Origin: an uncultured Collinsella sp.
GTDB lineage: Bacteria > Actinomycetota > Coriobacteriia > Coriobacteriales > Coriobacteriaceae
Assembly: GCA_900544095.1 (NCBI GenBank)
Contig: UQTV01000004.1
Location: 124,001-188,000, forward strand
DNA: 64,000 bases
Direction of reading: 5' to 3'
A program made the position numbers and the translations under genes. The stretch's first letter is position 1. Every line of letters starts with the position of its first letter. Under the pieces are notes generated by a model that saw nothing but the letters and a program-made list of their open reading frames with translations, ran no database searches and had not been told where the DNA came from. Below are positions 24,599 to 34,014 of the stretch, in pieces.

Positions 24599-26503
24599 AT
24601 GGAACAGATTATCTTGAACATACTTAAAGCCCTGCGTCGCGGCGAGACCGTAGACGACAAGACGCTCGTCAAACTGATACACGCCGAGGCGCGCCGTGAG
24701 GGTGCCGACAAGCGCGATCTGGCCAAGCGCCGTCTGCTGCCGTTCTACCAGCGGGTTAAACGTGAGGAGCCGGCTCGTTGGGCTGGGTGGAATGTCGATG
24801 CCGAGCTGGAGCGTCAACTGCTGCAGGTGTTGCGCATGAAGCCGCGCCGCACGGCTTCGGGCGTGGCGACCATTACCGTCATCACCAAGCCCTGGCCGTG
24901 CTCGGGCGATTGCCTGTTTTGCCCCAACGACCTGCGCATGCCCAAGAGCTATCTGCACGCTGAACCGGCGTGCGCCCGTGCGGAGCAAAATTGCTTCGAC
25001 CCGTATCTGCAGGTGAGCGCTCGCCTGACCGCACTTTCGCAGATGGGACATGCGACCGATAAGATTGAGCTCATCGTGCTCGGCGGTACCTGGAGCGACT
25101 ATCCGCAAGGCTATCAGACGTGGTTTATGTCGGAGCTCTTCCGCGCGCTCAATGACGATGCCGTGGCCGGCGTGGCGGCCAACCCCATGTTGGCGCGTCC
25201 GGGTATCAGCCGTGCCGAGGCGGGGCGCCTGCTCGATGACGCTCCCGACGATGCCCTGCCGCCGGTAGTGGCGGAGCGTCGCGAGCGCTATAGGGCTGCC
25301 GGCATTGCGACCGATGAGGCTGAGCTTGCTGCCGGCGTTGCCGGCGAGCAGGGGCGTGTGGATGCTGCCGTGGGTGGCTATAACCGCGCGGTGCGTCGCC
25401 TATATGGCCCCGGTACGCCTTGGGGCGAGGTCGCCGAGTGGCAGACGGCGACGATGGAGGAGCTTGAGCGGCAGCAACGCATCAACGAGACGGCGAAGCA
25501 TCGTGTGGTGGGGCTCGTTATCGAGACGCGCCCCGATGCTGTGACACCGCAGGCGCTCACACTCATCCGCCGTCTGGGCTGCACCAAGATCCAGATGGGC
25601 ATCCAGAGCCTCGACCAGCACCTGCTCGATATCAACGAGCGTCGCATTTCGGTGGCGCAGATCGAGCGGGCGTTTTCGCTTGCACGCCTGTTTGGCTTTA
25701 AGATCCATGCGCATTTTATGCTCAACTTGCTGGGCGCCACGCCCGAGGGGGACAAACGCGACTACGAGCGCTTTATGACCGAGGGCGCTTTTATGCCCGA
25801 CGAGGTCAAGGTCTACCCGTGCGCGCTCATCGAGGGCTCGCGTTTGGTGAGCTGTTACGAGCGTGGCAAGTGGCGCCCCTATACCGAGGAGGAGCTGCTC
25901 GACGTGCTGGCCGATGACATCGTGGTGACGCCATCGTTCTGCCGTATCAGCCGCATGATTCGCGACTTTAGCTCCGACGACATTATGGTGGGCAACAAGA
26001 AGCCCAACCTGCGCCAGCTCGTCGAGAACCGCTTGGCGGCTCGTGGAGAAGGCGCGACGGTGCGCGAGATCCGCTATCGCGAGATCAGCACCGCGGGCGC
26101 CGACCTGGACGAACTGTCTCTTGATGAGGTCGCTTACGAGACGCCGGTGACGCGCGAGCGCTTTTTGCAGTGGGTGACGCCGCGGGGCAAGATCGCGGGC
26201 TTTTTGCGTCTGTCCCTGCCCGATCGCGCCTTTGTCACCGCACATGCAGACGAGTTGCCGACGACGCCGGACGAGGCGATGATTCGCGAGGTGCACGTGT
26301 ATGGCATGGCGGCACGCGTGGGCGACCAGGGACAGGCGGCGCAGCATCACGGGTTGGGGCGTTTGCTCGTAGAGCGTGCGTGCGAGATTGCCCGGGATGC
26401 GGGTTATGCGCGTATCAACGTGATTAGCGCGATCGGTACGCGCGAGTACTATCGCCATTTGGGTTTCTACGACCACGGACTCTATCTGCAAAAGGAGCTC
26501 TAA
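24599..26503 (+). CDS. elp3: Elp3-type tRNA U34 modification enzyme (radical SAM/GNAT)
   Basis: The 634-residue protein has the Elp3 architecture. The radical-SAM cluster (PWPCSGDCLFCPNDLRMPKS, then HAEPACARAEQNCFDP) is near residues 97-130, and a C-terminal GNAT acetyltransferase domain covers about 520-634 (QHHGLGRLLVERACEIA, REYYRHLGFYDHG). Elp3 adds the carboxymethyl group to wobble uridine using acetyl-CoA. Bacteria have it only sporadically, without the other Elongator subunits. It starts right after a terminator and is followed without any gap by a methyltransferase-like gene. Confidence 0.93.
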   Translation: MEQIILNILKALRRGETVDDKTLVKLIHAEARREGADKRDLAKRRLLPFYQRVKREEPARWAGWNVDAELERQLLQVLRMKPRRTASGVATITVITKPWPCSGDCLFCPNDLRMPKSYLHAEPACARAEQNCFDPYLQVSARLTALSQMGHATDKIELIVLGGTWSDYPQGYQTWFMSELFRALNDDAVAGVAANPMLARPGISRAEAGRLLDDAPDDALPPVVAERRERYRAAGIATDEAELAAGVAGEQGRVDAAVGGYNRAVRRLYGPGTPWGEVAEWQTATMEELERQQRINETAKHRVVGLVIETRPDAVTPQALTLIRRLGCTKIQMGIQSLDQHLLDINERRISVAQIERAFSLARLFGFKIHAHFMLNLLGATPEGDKRDYERFMTEGAFMPDEVKVYPCALIEGSRLVSCYERGKWRPYTEEELLDVLADDIVVTPSFCRISRMIRDFSSDDIMVGNKKPNLRQLVENRLAARGEGATVREIRYREISTAGADLDELSLDEVAYETPVTRERFLQWVTPRGKIAGFLRLSLPDRAFVTAHADELPTTPDEAMIREVHVYGMAARVGDQGQAAQHHGLGRLLVERACEIARDAGYARINVISAIGTREYYRHLGFYDHGLYLQKEL

Positions 26504-27379
26504 ATGAACAAGCCGAGTGTTTCTGCCGGCGTCGTTGCCGGCGTTGCTCTGGGAGCCGCGGCGCTTGGTGCGGCCGCTGTCGCTGTTCGTGCTGTCTGTC
26601 TGCAGGTTGCGCGAACCCGCAATGGGTTGGCGCGTGTGAAACGCGTGCGCGATGAGGGCGGCGATGAGATTCGGGTGTTGGTGCAAGGCGGAGTCTACCA
26701 AAGCGCAAGCTACGTTGGCGAGCGTTGGGCAGAGCCCGTCTTTGCGTACTATCGTGCGTTTGACGACGTGTTTGAGGCCGAGCGCGCAATGCATGACGCC
26801 TATGGTCACGGTATCGACCGCATGCTCATGCTGGGCGGCGGCGGGTTTGCCTATCCCAAGTTTGCGCTGATGTCGCACGAGAGCTTGCGCATGGACGTCA
26901 TTGAGTACGATGCCGAGATTACGCGCCTGGCGCGCCGTTGGTTCTACCTGGACGAGCTGGAGCGCACGGTGGGCGATCGCCTGCGAGTGATTACCGCTGA
27001 GGCTCGCTCGTATCTGGGCGTGACGAGCGCGGGTCATCGTCGCTACGATGTGGTCGTGAGCGATTGCTTTGGCGGTGCCGAGCCCGTACGCGAGCTGGCG
27101 ACGGTTGAGGCATTGCGTTTAGTGCGGGGCAGCCTGAACCCCGGGGGTATCTACGTGGCCAATATCGTGAGCGCAAACGAGGGGAGCGATGTGACGTTCC
27201 TGCGCGATTGCGCTGCCACGGCACTCGAGGTATTCGCCCACGCCTGGGTGGTCCCATGTGGCGATGCGGAGTTTGGCGGCGAAGAGAATTACCTGCTCAT
27301 CGCCAGCGACGGCGACTACGCCTTTGCCGAAGCCGTGCCTTTCAATGCCGACTTCCTCGGCACCGCTCTCCACGACTAG
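26504..27379 (+). CDS. Spermidine synthase-like protein with N-terminal membrane helix
   Basis: The 291-residue protein has a hydrophobic N-terminal helix (residues about 8-35) and a spermidine-synthase-type Rossmann domain with MLMLGGGGFAYPKFALM, IEYDAEITRLARRWF and YDVVVSDCFGGAEPV. Such membrane-linked homologues usually lack proven polyamine activity. Its ATG immediately follows the elp3 stop codon, so it is co-translated with elp3; whether it acts on the same pathway is not known. Confidence 0.8.
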   Translation: MNKPSVSAGVVAGVALGAAALGAAAVAVRAVCLQVARTRNGLARVKRVRDEGGDEIRVLVQGGVYQSASYVGERWAEPVFAYYRAFDDVFEAERAMHDAYGHGIDRMLMLGGGGFAYPKFALMSHESLRMDVIEYDAEITRLARRWFYLDELERTVGDRLRVITAEARSYLGVTSAGHRRYDVVVSDCFGGAEPVRELATVEALRLVRGSLNPGGIYVANIVSANEGSDVTFLRDCAATALEVFAHAWVVPCGDAEFGGEENYLLIASDGDYAFAEAVPFNADFLGTALHD

Positions 27380-27410
27380 CGCGTCTCCCTGCGACCAATC
27401 TGTTTATGAA

Positions 27411-27461
27411 GGGGCTTCTTTAGCTACTTCTTGGTTATGCCAAAGTAGCTCAACAAGCCCC
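27411..27461. terminator. Two-part hairpin between convergent genes
   Basis: GGGGCTT (27411-27417) and AAGCCCC (27455-27461) enclose AGCTACTT and AAGTAGCT (27422-27450). A run of A and T residues follows (CCCAAAAAGA). It probably terminates transcription between the convergent spermidine-synthase-like and helicase genes. Confidence 0.55.
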
Positions 27462-27479
27462 GTCCCAAAAAGACTGGTC

Positions 27480-29924
27480 TTATGCGTGGTCGCGCCAGCT
27501 GAGGACGCGCTGCTTCATACCCTCGATGTCGAGCACGCCTTCGGCGAAGCCTTTGCGCACAAGCTCCTCGGGAACGTACTCGTCGTAGCGATCAAAATAA
27601 GGCACCTCGCCGGGATAGACGAGCTCGATGGGGTCGAAGTCCTTCTCAGCCTCGGCGGCGAGCACCTCAAAGAACGTCTCCTCATCGGCCTTCATCTTAA
27701 ACTGCATAAAGTATGGACGCGACGGATCGAGCCCGCGAAGGCCCAGCTCCGCGGCGCATTTAATCTTGAGCATGCGCTCGAGCGCCAAAAAGGCGTAGCT
27801 TCCCAACCAGGGGAAGAGCACCCAGGTGTCGCCGCCCAGGTTAATGAGCGGTTTAGTTCCCGCGCCCGAAATCTCGGCGGTATGACGAGCCTGTGCAAGG
27901 CGTGCCTGTGCGTTGCCCACGAGGTACGGATATGCCGCGTGCTCGTTGAGCGCCTTGCGCATGCGCTCGAGTACGTGTGTATTGATATCGCCGGGACAGT
28001 CGCCAAAGTAGGCCGGCACACGGCCCTTGACCTGCGTGGCAAAGACGGTATGACGCTTCCAGTCCACTTCCTCGACAATCCAGCAGTGTCCGGCGATGGC
28101 GATGCGCTCACCGGGCGGTGGGGGATTGACGATCGTGCCCAGCTCGGCCGATTCGCTGCGAACGGTAAACTCCTCGTTTTCCTGGAACACGGCGTAGAAC
28201 TTAAAGTTGTTGATGATGCGCTCGCCCGCGAGGCCCACGATGAGCCCACCGCCCTCGGTGACCTGGATGTGGTCGATCTTGATGAGGTGGCGCAGCAGTA
28301 CGCGATAGTCATCGGCCGAGACGCGGTGGAAATAGCTGAGCGTGAGCACGCGCTGAGCAAGCTCGGCCGGTGTGAGCTCGCCGGTGCTGGCGAGTGTCGA
28401 CATGGTCTGGTGATAGAGCAAACTGTAGGGGAGTCGATCGAGCTCGGGCGGCTCGACCCACTTTTCCTCGCGATAGAGTTGTACGAGCGCGATGCCCTGG
28501 AGGAGCTTCCATGGAATGGTCTCGGGCATCATCGTGCGCGGCTCGGGTTCCTCCTCGCGCATGACAAACCACATCTCGGGTGGAAGATCGCGGCGTCCCG
28601 TGCGTCCCATGCGCTGCAAAAAGGAGCTGACGGTAAACGGTGCATCGATCTGGAACGCGCGCTCCAGGCGACCGATATCAATGCCGAGCTCCAGCGTGGA
28701 GGTGGTGACGGTTGTCTGTGCCTGTTCTTCGTCGCGCATGAGCTCCTCGGCGGTCTCGCGTAGCGATGCCGAGAGGTTGCCATGATGGATAAGGAAGCGG
28801 TCTGGCTCGTGTCGGCTTTCACAGTAGCTGCGCAGCATGGAGCATACGGCCTCTGCCTCCTCGCGCGAGTTGGCAAAGACCAGGCACTTGCGGCCGCGCG
28901 TATGTTCAAAGATGTAGCCCATGCCGGGGTCAGCGTTGTCGGGTGCGGTGTCGGTGGGGTTGAGCAGTGCCTGTTCGGTTGCCTGCGGGATGTCGACTTC
29001 GCCCTCGGGGGCTGAGGAAGCGCGACTGTCCTTGGGGGCAGCCTTGCCCCGTGCCCGCTCACGACGTTGACGGCGCTCCTCTTGTGTGAGCTGTCCGCTA
29101 TGGCGCATGTCTTGGGTGCTGACGGGCAGTGCCGCGGGTGGTGCCGCCTCAATGCGCTCGCATGCGAGCACCTCAGCTTCCTGCGGGCCTGTGCTCGTGA
29201 ATCTTCGCTGCTGTGCCTGGGGGCCCGAGTTGTAGAAGTGCTCCATGGAGATGCGCCATACGCGGCGCGGTTCCTCAAAGCGGGGGATAACGCAGTCGCG
29301 CCCCGTTCCCTGCGAGAGAAAGGCGCCCGTGCGCTCGGGGTCGCCGATGGTGGCCGAAAGGCCAATGCGGCGGGGCTGCACGCCTGCCATGCGCGAGAGG
29401 CGCTCGATAAGACAGAGCGTCTGCCCGCCGCGGTCGCCGCGCATGAGCGAATGGACTTCGTCGATAACCACATAGCGCAGGTCGCAAAACATGCGCGGGA
29501 TCGCCATGTGCTTATGGATCAGGAGCGCCTCGAGCGACTCGGGCGTAATCTGTAGGATGCCGCTCGGTTTTTTGATGAGTTTGGCCTTGTGTGATTGCGA
29601 GACATCGCCATGCCAGTGCCAGACGGGGATATCGGCTTCTTCGCACAGGTCGTTGAGGCGGACGAATTGGTCGTTGATGAGCGCCTTGAGGGGGCCAATG
29701 TAGAGGGCGCCCACGCTTGCGGGCGGGTTCTCCCAAAACTCGGTCAGGATGGGAAAGAAGGCTGCCTCGGTTTTGCCGGAAGCCGTGGATGCCGTCAGGA
29801 GCACATTATCTTGCGTGTTAAAGATGGCATCAGCTGCTGCAACCTGGATAGAGCGTAGGCTCTCCCAATCGTGGGAGTAGATGAAGTCTTGGATAAACGG
29901 GGCGTAGCGGTCAAAGGCGTTCAC
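27480..29924 (-). CDS. Lhr-like superfamily 2 helicase
   Basis: The ~814-residue helicase has motif I TASTASGKTEA (residues about 44-54), motif II VIDEVHSLMRGDRGG, motif III LSATIGDPE and motif VI QRMGRTGRRD, all of the Lhr type. A charged, poorly conserved insertion (about residues 245-335, with RRQRRERARGK) separates the two RecA domains. The GTG at 29924 has a full AAAGGAGG just upstream. It is third in line with a BrxD-like ATPase and a TerB-N protein. The same pair, BrxHI-BrxD, occurs in type 2 BREX phage-defence systems, but no other BREX gene is nearby. Confidence 0.88.
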   Translation of the reverse strand: MNAFDRYAPFIQDFIYSHDWESLRSIQVAAADAIFNTQDNVLLTASTASGKTEAAFFPILTEFWENPPASVGALYIGPLKALINDQFVRLNDLCEEADIPVWHWHGDVSQSHKAKLIKKPSGILQITPESLEALLIHKHMAIPRMFCDLRYVVIDEVHSLMRGDRGGQTLCLIERLSRMAGVQPRRIGLSATIGDPERTGAFLSQGTGRDCVIPRFEEPRRVWRISMEHFYNSGPQAQQRRFTSTGPQEAEVLACERIEAAPPAALPVSTQDMRHSGQLTQEERRQRRERARGKAAPKDSRASSAPEGEVDIPQATEQALLNPTDTAPDNADPGMGYIFEHTRGRKCLVFANSREEAEAVCSMLRSYCESRHEPDRFLIHHGNLSASLRETAEELMRDEEQAQTTVTTSTLELGIDIGRLERAFQIDAPFTVSSFLQRMGRTGRRDLPPEMWFVMREEEPEPRTMMPETIPWKLLQGIALVQLYREEKWVEPPELDRLPYSLLYHQTMSTLASTGELTPAELAQRVLTLSYFHRVSADDYRVLLRHLIKIDHIQVTEGGGLIVGLAGERIINNFKFYAVFQENEEFTVRSESAELGTIVNPPPPGERIAIAGHCWIVEEVDWKRHTVFATQVKGRVPAYFGDCPGDINTHVLERMRKALNEHAAYPYLVGNAQARLAQARHTAEISGAGTKPLINLGGDTWVLFPWLGSYAFLALERMLKIKCAAELGLRGLDPSRPYFMQFKMKADEETFFEVLAAEAEKDFDPIELVYPGEVPYFDRYDEYVPEELVRKGFAEGVLDIEGMKQRVLSWRDHA

Positions 29925-30005
29925 GGGGCCTCCTTTCAACAACGAATCTCTCAACGCGGCTGGCAACGGCTTGCTGCATTACTGCTTCAACGTTTGCCCA
30001 GATAA

Positions 30006-30042
30006 AACCTGCCAAAATAAACCTGTCCCTTTTTGGTAGGTT
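30006..30042. repeat. Hairpin overlapping the BrxD-like stop codon
   Basis: AACCTGCCAAAA (30006-30017) and TTTTTGGTAGGTT (30030-30042) form a 12-bp inverted repeat with one mismatch around a loop with ACCTGTCCC. It includes the stop codon of the BrxD-like gene (TAA on the minus strand). It resembles the hairpin at 15833 and could act as an intercistronic processing or attenuation signal before the helicase gene. Confidence 0.5.
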
Positions 30043-31345
30043 AGATGGTGAACTCGGCGAAGTTGCGGTTGCCGCCTGCGGTGCCGGTGTCGCCTGTTGC
30101 GGCTGCCGGCGCCAGCGCGTCGCCGCCGACGCTTTGCAGCAGCTCGGCCACATTTGCATCGGGGTTCTGACACAGGATATCGAGCAGCTCGATAAAGTCA
30201 CGGATAACCTCACGCGGCGTCAAGTGCGTATCGGTTCCCACGCGGCCGAACTCAATCTTGAGAAAGTCCACCAAGTCGTTTTCGGCAAGCGTGGGCGTCC
30301 AGCCAAAGTAGCCGGCATGGATCTGCATGAGTTTTTCGATGAGCACCAGTAGCTCCTCGTAGGTGAGTGGCTGCAGGCGGATGATGGGCGCGAGCATGTC
30401 CTTAAGGTCTTCGCGCGCAAAGCGGCCCTGAGCGAGTCGGCTGCGCAGGGCCTCGTAGGAGAACACGCCGCGGCGGCGGTCTTCGATGGAGGTTGGCGTG
30501 CCGCCCATGATCATGCCCAGGTACTGCGCCTTGCCCTGGAGCGTGTCGTTGTACATAGTCAGGATCTTCTCGTAGTTGTATTGGCGCGTGATGGCGTTGG
30601 GAATCTTATACAGATTCACGAGCTCGTCGATGAGCACCAGCATGCCCTTGTAGCCACTGCAAACCAAAAAGCGCGCAATGAGCTTAACGTAGTCGTACCA
30701 GTCGTCATCGCTGATGATGGTCGAGGAGCCCAGCTCGGCGCGTGCCTCGCTCTTGGTGCGGTATTCGCCGCGAATCCATTTGGTCACGCGGCTCATGGTC
30801 TCTTCGTCGCCCCCGGATGCGGCCATGCGATAGCGGCGGAGCATGCGGGTGAAGTCGAAGCCGTGGACCATCTCCTCGAGCGGGGCCAGTTGGGCATTGA
30901 CGACCGACTCGTCGACGTCGGCACACGAGGCGACCCAGCGATCCAGAATAAGGTTGAGCGCACCGCCCTCGGGGCGCGTCTTGGTCGATATATTGCGGAT
31001 GAGCTCGCGGTAGGTGGCAAGGCCCTGTCCCTGACCGCCCTGCAGGCGGCGCTCGGGCGACAGGTCGGCATCAGCGACGACGAACCCCTCGCCCATGGCG
31101 TGCGTGCGGATAGTCTGGAGCAAAAAGCTCTTGCCGGCGCCGTAACGACCGACCAGAAAGCGGAAGCTCGCGCCACCGTCGGCGATGAGACTCAGATCGG
31201 TGAGCAGGGCGCGGATCTCGACCTCGCGCCCTACGGTGATGTAAGGAAGGCCGATGCGCGGGACCACGCCGCCCTTGAGCGAGTTGAGAATGACGGCAGC
31301 GACGCGCTTGGGCACGCGAGGTGCTGCGGATGCGGTATCACTCAT
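30041..31345 (-). CDS. BrxD-like P-loop ATPase (DUF2791)
   Basis: The 434-residue AAA+-like ATPase has a Walker A FLVGRYGAGKSFLLQ (residues 63-77) and a Walker B MLVLIDELVNLYK near residue 245, followed by the sensor-like LGMIMGGTPTS. The block RRGVFSYEALRSRLAQGRF is characteristic of the BrxD/DUF2791 family. BrxD belongs to type 2 BREX and related gene sets; biochemically it is expected to be a DNA-bound ATPase. Its ATG overlaps the end of the TerB-N gene by 8 bases (ATGAGTGA), so the two proteins are translationally coupled. The C-terminal 30 residues are Ala/Gly/Thr-rich. Confidence 0.88.
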   Translation of the reverse strand: MSDTASAAPRVPKRVAAVILNSLKGGVVPRIGLPYITVGREVEIRALLTDLSLIADGGASFRFLVGRYGAGKSFLLQTIRTHAMGEGFVVADADLSPERRLQGGQGQGLATYRELIRNISTKTRPEGGALNLILDRWVASCADVDESVVNAQLAPLEEMVHGFDFTRMLRRYRMAASGGDEETMSRVTKWIRGEYRTKSEARAELGSSTIISDDDWYDYVKLIARFLVCSGYKGMLVLIDELVNLYKIPNAITRQYNYEKILTMYNDTLQGKAQYLGMIMGGTPTSIEDRRRGVFSYEALRSRLAQGRFAREDLKDMLAPIIRLQPLTYEELLVLIEKLMQIHAGYFGWTPTLAENDLVDFLKIEFGRVGTDTHLTPREVIRDFIELLDILCQNPDANVAELLQSVGGDALAPAAATGDTGTAGGNRNFAEFTI

Positions 31346-33092
31346 GGTCTAGGTATCCTCTCACGTCTGCTTCGTAGTCCTCGATAATCTGCGGCCCTGC
31401 TGCGCTAAATTCAATTACGGTGTCGCCCACCAGGTCAAAGAGCGCCTCGTTGATGGTATCGACGAGCATGTCCTCGCTCTGCTCCGATTGCACTACCGCC
31501 GATTCCGCCTGTACTGCGTTGTGCTCGAGCAGAGCGCGGAGATAGGCGTTTGCGGCGGGCGCGAGTTCGTTTGTGGCGTCAGCGGGCGTAGCAGCTGCGA
31601 ACGTGGGCGTCGGCGCGAGAAGCGGTGCCACGACACCAAACTGTTCGGTGGATATGGTCGGCTCGTCGGACTCGTCCTGCCCTGCAGCCGCCGCGACCGC
31701 CTCGACCATCGCGTCGGCTACGGGCTCGGCTTCCGGTTGCCCTGAGTCCGCTGCCTCGGCTTCTGCGGACGAGCCGTCCTCGCGTTCCTCGTCAATCAAA
31801 AGCGCCTCGCGCGTTTGTGCGGCGGCGCTCCGAATATGCCCCAGCTGACTCAGATCGATATCGATCTTGACGGGCTGGTGTGCGGCGTCCCACGAAAGCC
31901 ATGCCACAATCTCGTCATCGATAATCTTGGCCAGATATTTGGGGACCTTTTCTTCCTTAAGGGGATGGGCAGGGTCCAGCGCCAGGCGCAGGCGTTGGTC
32001 GCAGGCGCGCATCATTTCACCGAGCTTGCTGCTCTTTTGCCTACTACCGTGGATACGCATGCATTCCCAAAAGCCGTTTTGGCAACGGTAGATATGGATG
32101 GGGTCCAGACGGTATTCGCAGTCCTCGTGGCGCTCGGGCGCAAAGAATACGGCCGAGGCAAACATGGTGTAGGGCATTGCCGTCTCCTCCCCAAATAAAC
32201 TTGCCACGATGCCGGTCTTTCGGTGCGTGTCATAGTAGCGCGCCATGCGGACATACACGGCGCACGCCACGTGGCGCAGATCGCGGTGGTGGCTGCGGTC
32301 GAGCCGCGAGCTACTTAGGTTGTACGTGGAGAGGGCGTTGATGGCGGCCATGAGTCGCTCCTCGCGCACCTCATCGGGCGGAAGGGGGAGCGTGGGCTCG
32401 GAGGTTTTGCGACGCTTAGGGGTCTGGCCGGACGGTGCCGGTACAAGGTCTCGTGCCGCGCGCCGCAGTTCGATAAGGGCGTTATCGAACATGACGGTTT
32501 TAGAGTCGCGAAGCAGCTTGGGGTCGAGCCCGTGGAACACGGCGTAATCTTGCAGCCACACGCGCGCAAACCGGTCGATGCCGGGCTCGAAGGCGCGATA
32601 GACATCCCAAAAAGCCCTGATCTTGTTAAAACCATCGAGTGGATCATCTACGCCAATGCCGCAGATCAGCTCATAGAGATACAGAAAGGCAAAGGACGTA
32701 GACGTTTCCTCGACGGTTCCGCGGCGCACTTGGGCACGCCAGGTAAAGTAGCCGCGCAGCTGCCGGTCGCTCATGGCGTTGTAGGTGGGAAAGTACGACT
32801 TAAAGGTGCCGTTGTAGGGACAGTCGTCCTCAAAGTCGGCCATCAGCAGGCCCTGGCGGTAAAAAAGCTCGGCTTCCGAAAGCCAGCGGCCCGCACCGCC
32901 CTTGGGGTCATCCTGCCAGCGCGATATCTCGCGCATTTTACGGTACTGGTCGGGGAGGAAATTCTGCATCTGTCGGCCGGTTTTGAGAATCGGCTCGTCT
33001 GCGTAGGTTTCGTTTGAGAAGCGGGCGGACTGATGGGTCCGGGCCTCGGCCATGATGCGCTCGATGAGCATCTTGATGTCCTGGTCGGCCAC
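31338..33092 (-). CDS. TerB-N domain protein
   Basis: The 584-residue protein has a TerB-N domain in its first half (YRKMREISRWQDDPKGGAGR, LSEAELFYRQGLLMADFEDD, YNGTFKSYFPTYNAMSDRQL, RGYFTWRAQVRRG). An alpha-helical middle follows, then an acidic, Ala/Glu-rich low-complexity stretch (about 420-520) and a short C-terminal tail. The GTG at 33092 has GAGGAGGAG upstream. It leads the cassette with the BrxD-like ATPase and Lhr-like helicase. TerB-N proteins have been linked by comparative genomics to DNA processing and stress responses with exactly such ATPase and helicase partners. Confidence 0.85.
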   Translation of the reverse strand: MADQDIKMLIERIMAEARTHQSARFSNETYADEPILKTGRQMQNFLPDQYRKMREISRWQDDPKGGAGRWLSEAELFYRQGLLMADFEDDCPYNGTFKSYFPTYNAMSDRQLRGYFTWRAQVRRGTVEETSTSFAFLYLYELICGIGVDDPLDGFNKIRAFWDVYRAFEPGIDRFARVWLQDYAVFHGLDPKLLRDSKTVMFDNALIELRRAARDLVPAPSGQTPKRRKTSEPTLPLPPDEVREERLMAAINALSTYNLSSSRLDRSHHRDLRHVACAVYVRMARYYDTHRKTGIVASLFGEETAMPYTMFASAVFFAPERHEDCEYRLDPIHIYRCQNGFWECMRIHGSRQKSSKLGEMMRACDQRLRLALDPAHPLKEEKVPKYLAKIIDDEIVAWLSWDAAHQPVKIDIDLSQLGHIRSAAAQTREALLIDEEREDGSSAEAEAADSGQPEAEPVADAMVEAVAAAAGQDESDEPTISTEQFGVVAPLLAPTPTFAAATPADATNELAPAANAYLRALLEHNAVQAESAVVQSEQSEDMLVDTINEALFDLVGDTVIEFSAAGPQIIEDYEADVRGYLDHE

Positions 33093-33179
33093 CGCTCCTC
33101 CTCTCGAACACAGCTACGGTGACCTCATATCATAGCACAGCATCAAACAGATGTTCGAGATGCCGCTGCGTTGATAGAT

Positions 33180-33896
33180 TTAGAACAGGAGGGCGTAGAT
33201 GACGGCGATGACGACGGAGGGAAGCATATTGGCCGTGCGGAAGGTCTGAGGACGGATGAGGTTGACGCCGACACAGAAGATGAGCATGGAACCTACGAGC
33301 GAAAGGCTGTTGAGGGCAGCTGTGGTCATGATGGGGGAGAGCGCGCCGGCAAACAACGTGATCGTCCCCTGGAACACGGCGACGGGCAGGGCCGAGAAGA
33401 TGCAGCCGCGGCCAAGCGAGGCCGTCATGGTGCAGACGATGATGCAGTCCAGTGCGCCCTTGAGGGCAAGCGTTGACCAGTCGCCGAGCAGACCGTCCTG
33501 GATCGATCCCACAATGGCCATGGCGCCAATGCACACGGTGAGTGAAGTCGAGACAAAAGCGTTGGTGAACTCGTTATCGCCCTCACTGCCAGTCTTGCGC
33601 TTGAGCCATTCGCCAAGGTTCTCGATGGCGGCTTCCAAGTTGACGGCCTCGCCGATGAGCGAGCCGAGCGCAAATGAGACGATGAGCATGGTGGTACCGG
33701 TGGTCGCTAGCGCCTTTCCATCGATGATGAGCATCTTTTGCATGGTGCCGCCCAGGCCGATAAACAGGACGCACAGCCCCGATGCTTTCATGAGCGTGTC
33801 TTGGATGCGCGGTGTAATGAAGCGGCCGCCCGCTAATCCCAAAAGACCGCCCGCAACTAAAAGCGCAACGTTGATGATTGTTCCCAAGCCCGGCAT
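33180..33896 (-). CDS. DUF554 integral membrane protein
   Basis: The 238-residue protein consists of about six membrane helices with the DUF554 hallmarks GLGTIINVALLVAGGLLGL, GLCVLFIGLGG and DCIIVCTMTASLGRGCIFSA. A putative transport role has been suggested for the family, but no substrate is known. AGGAGGG precedes the ATG at 33896. A 7-bp palindrome lies about 70 bases upstream. Confidence 0.88.
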   Translation of the reverse strand: MPGLGTIINVALLVAGGLLGLAGGRFITPRIQDTLMKASGLCVLFIGLGGTMQKMLIIDGKALATTGTTMLIVSFALGSLIGEAVNLEAAIENLGEWLKRKTGSEGDNEFTNAFVSTSLTVCIGAMAIVGSIQDGLLGDWSTLALKGALDCIIVCTMTASLGRGCIFSALPVAVFQGTITLFAGALSPIMTTAALNSLSLVGSMLIFCVGVNLIRPQTFRTANMLPSVVIAVIYALLF

Positions 33897-33966
33897 GAGC
33901 CCTCCTGTATTGATGCCAACGTGGCAATCGTAGCAGAACGAAATGCGAGGCACATCGCGACTCATC

Positions 33967-33992
33967 TAATACGTTATATAAGTGGTATTAGG
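33967..33992. promoter_or_regulatory. CTAATAC palindrome upstream of the DUF554 gene
   Basis: CTAATAC (33967-33973) and GTATTAG (33986-33992) flank an A/T-rich 12-base spacer. The site is about 70 bases upstream of the DUF554 start, and the TATATAA spacer could include its promoter. A GntR- or similar repressor site is plausible, without a candidate protein nearby. Confidence 0.35.
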
Positions 33993-34014
33993 AATGATGC
34001 GCAGCATTTAAGCC

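Noticed and set aside
27480..33092. Complete BREX system
   Set aside because: No PglZ, PglX, BrxC/PglY or PglW homologue is near; neighbours are a spermidine-synthase-like gene and a DUF554 gene.
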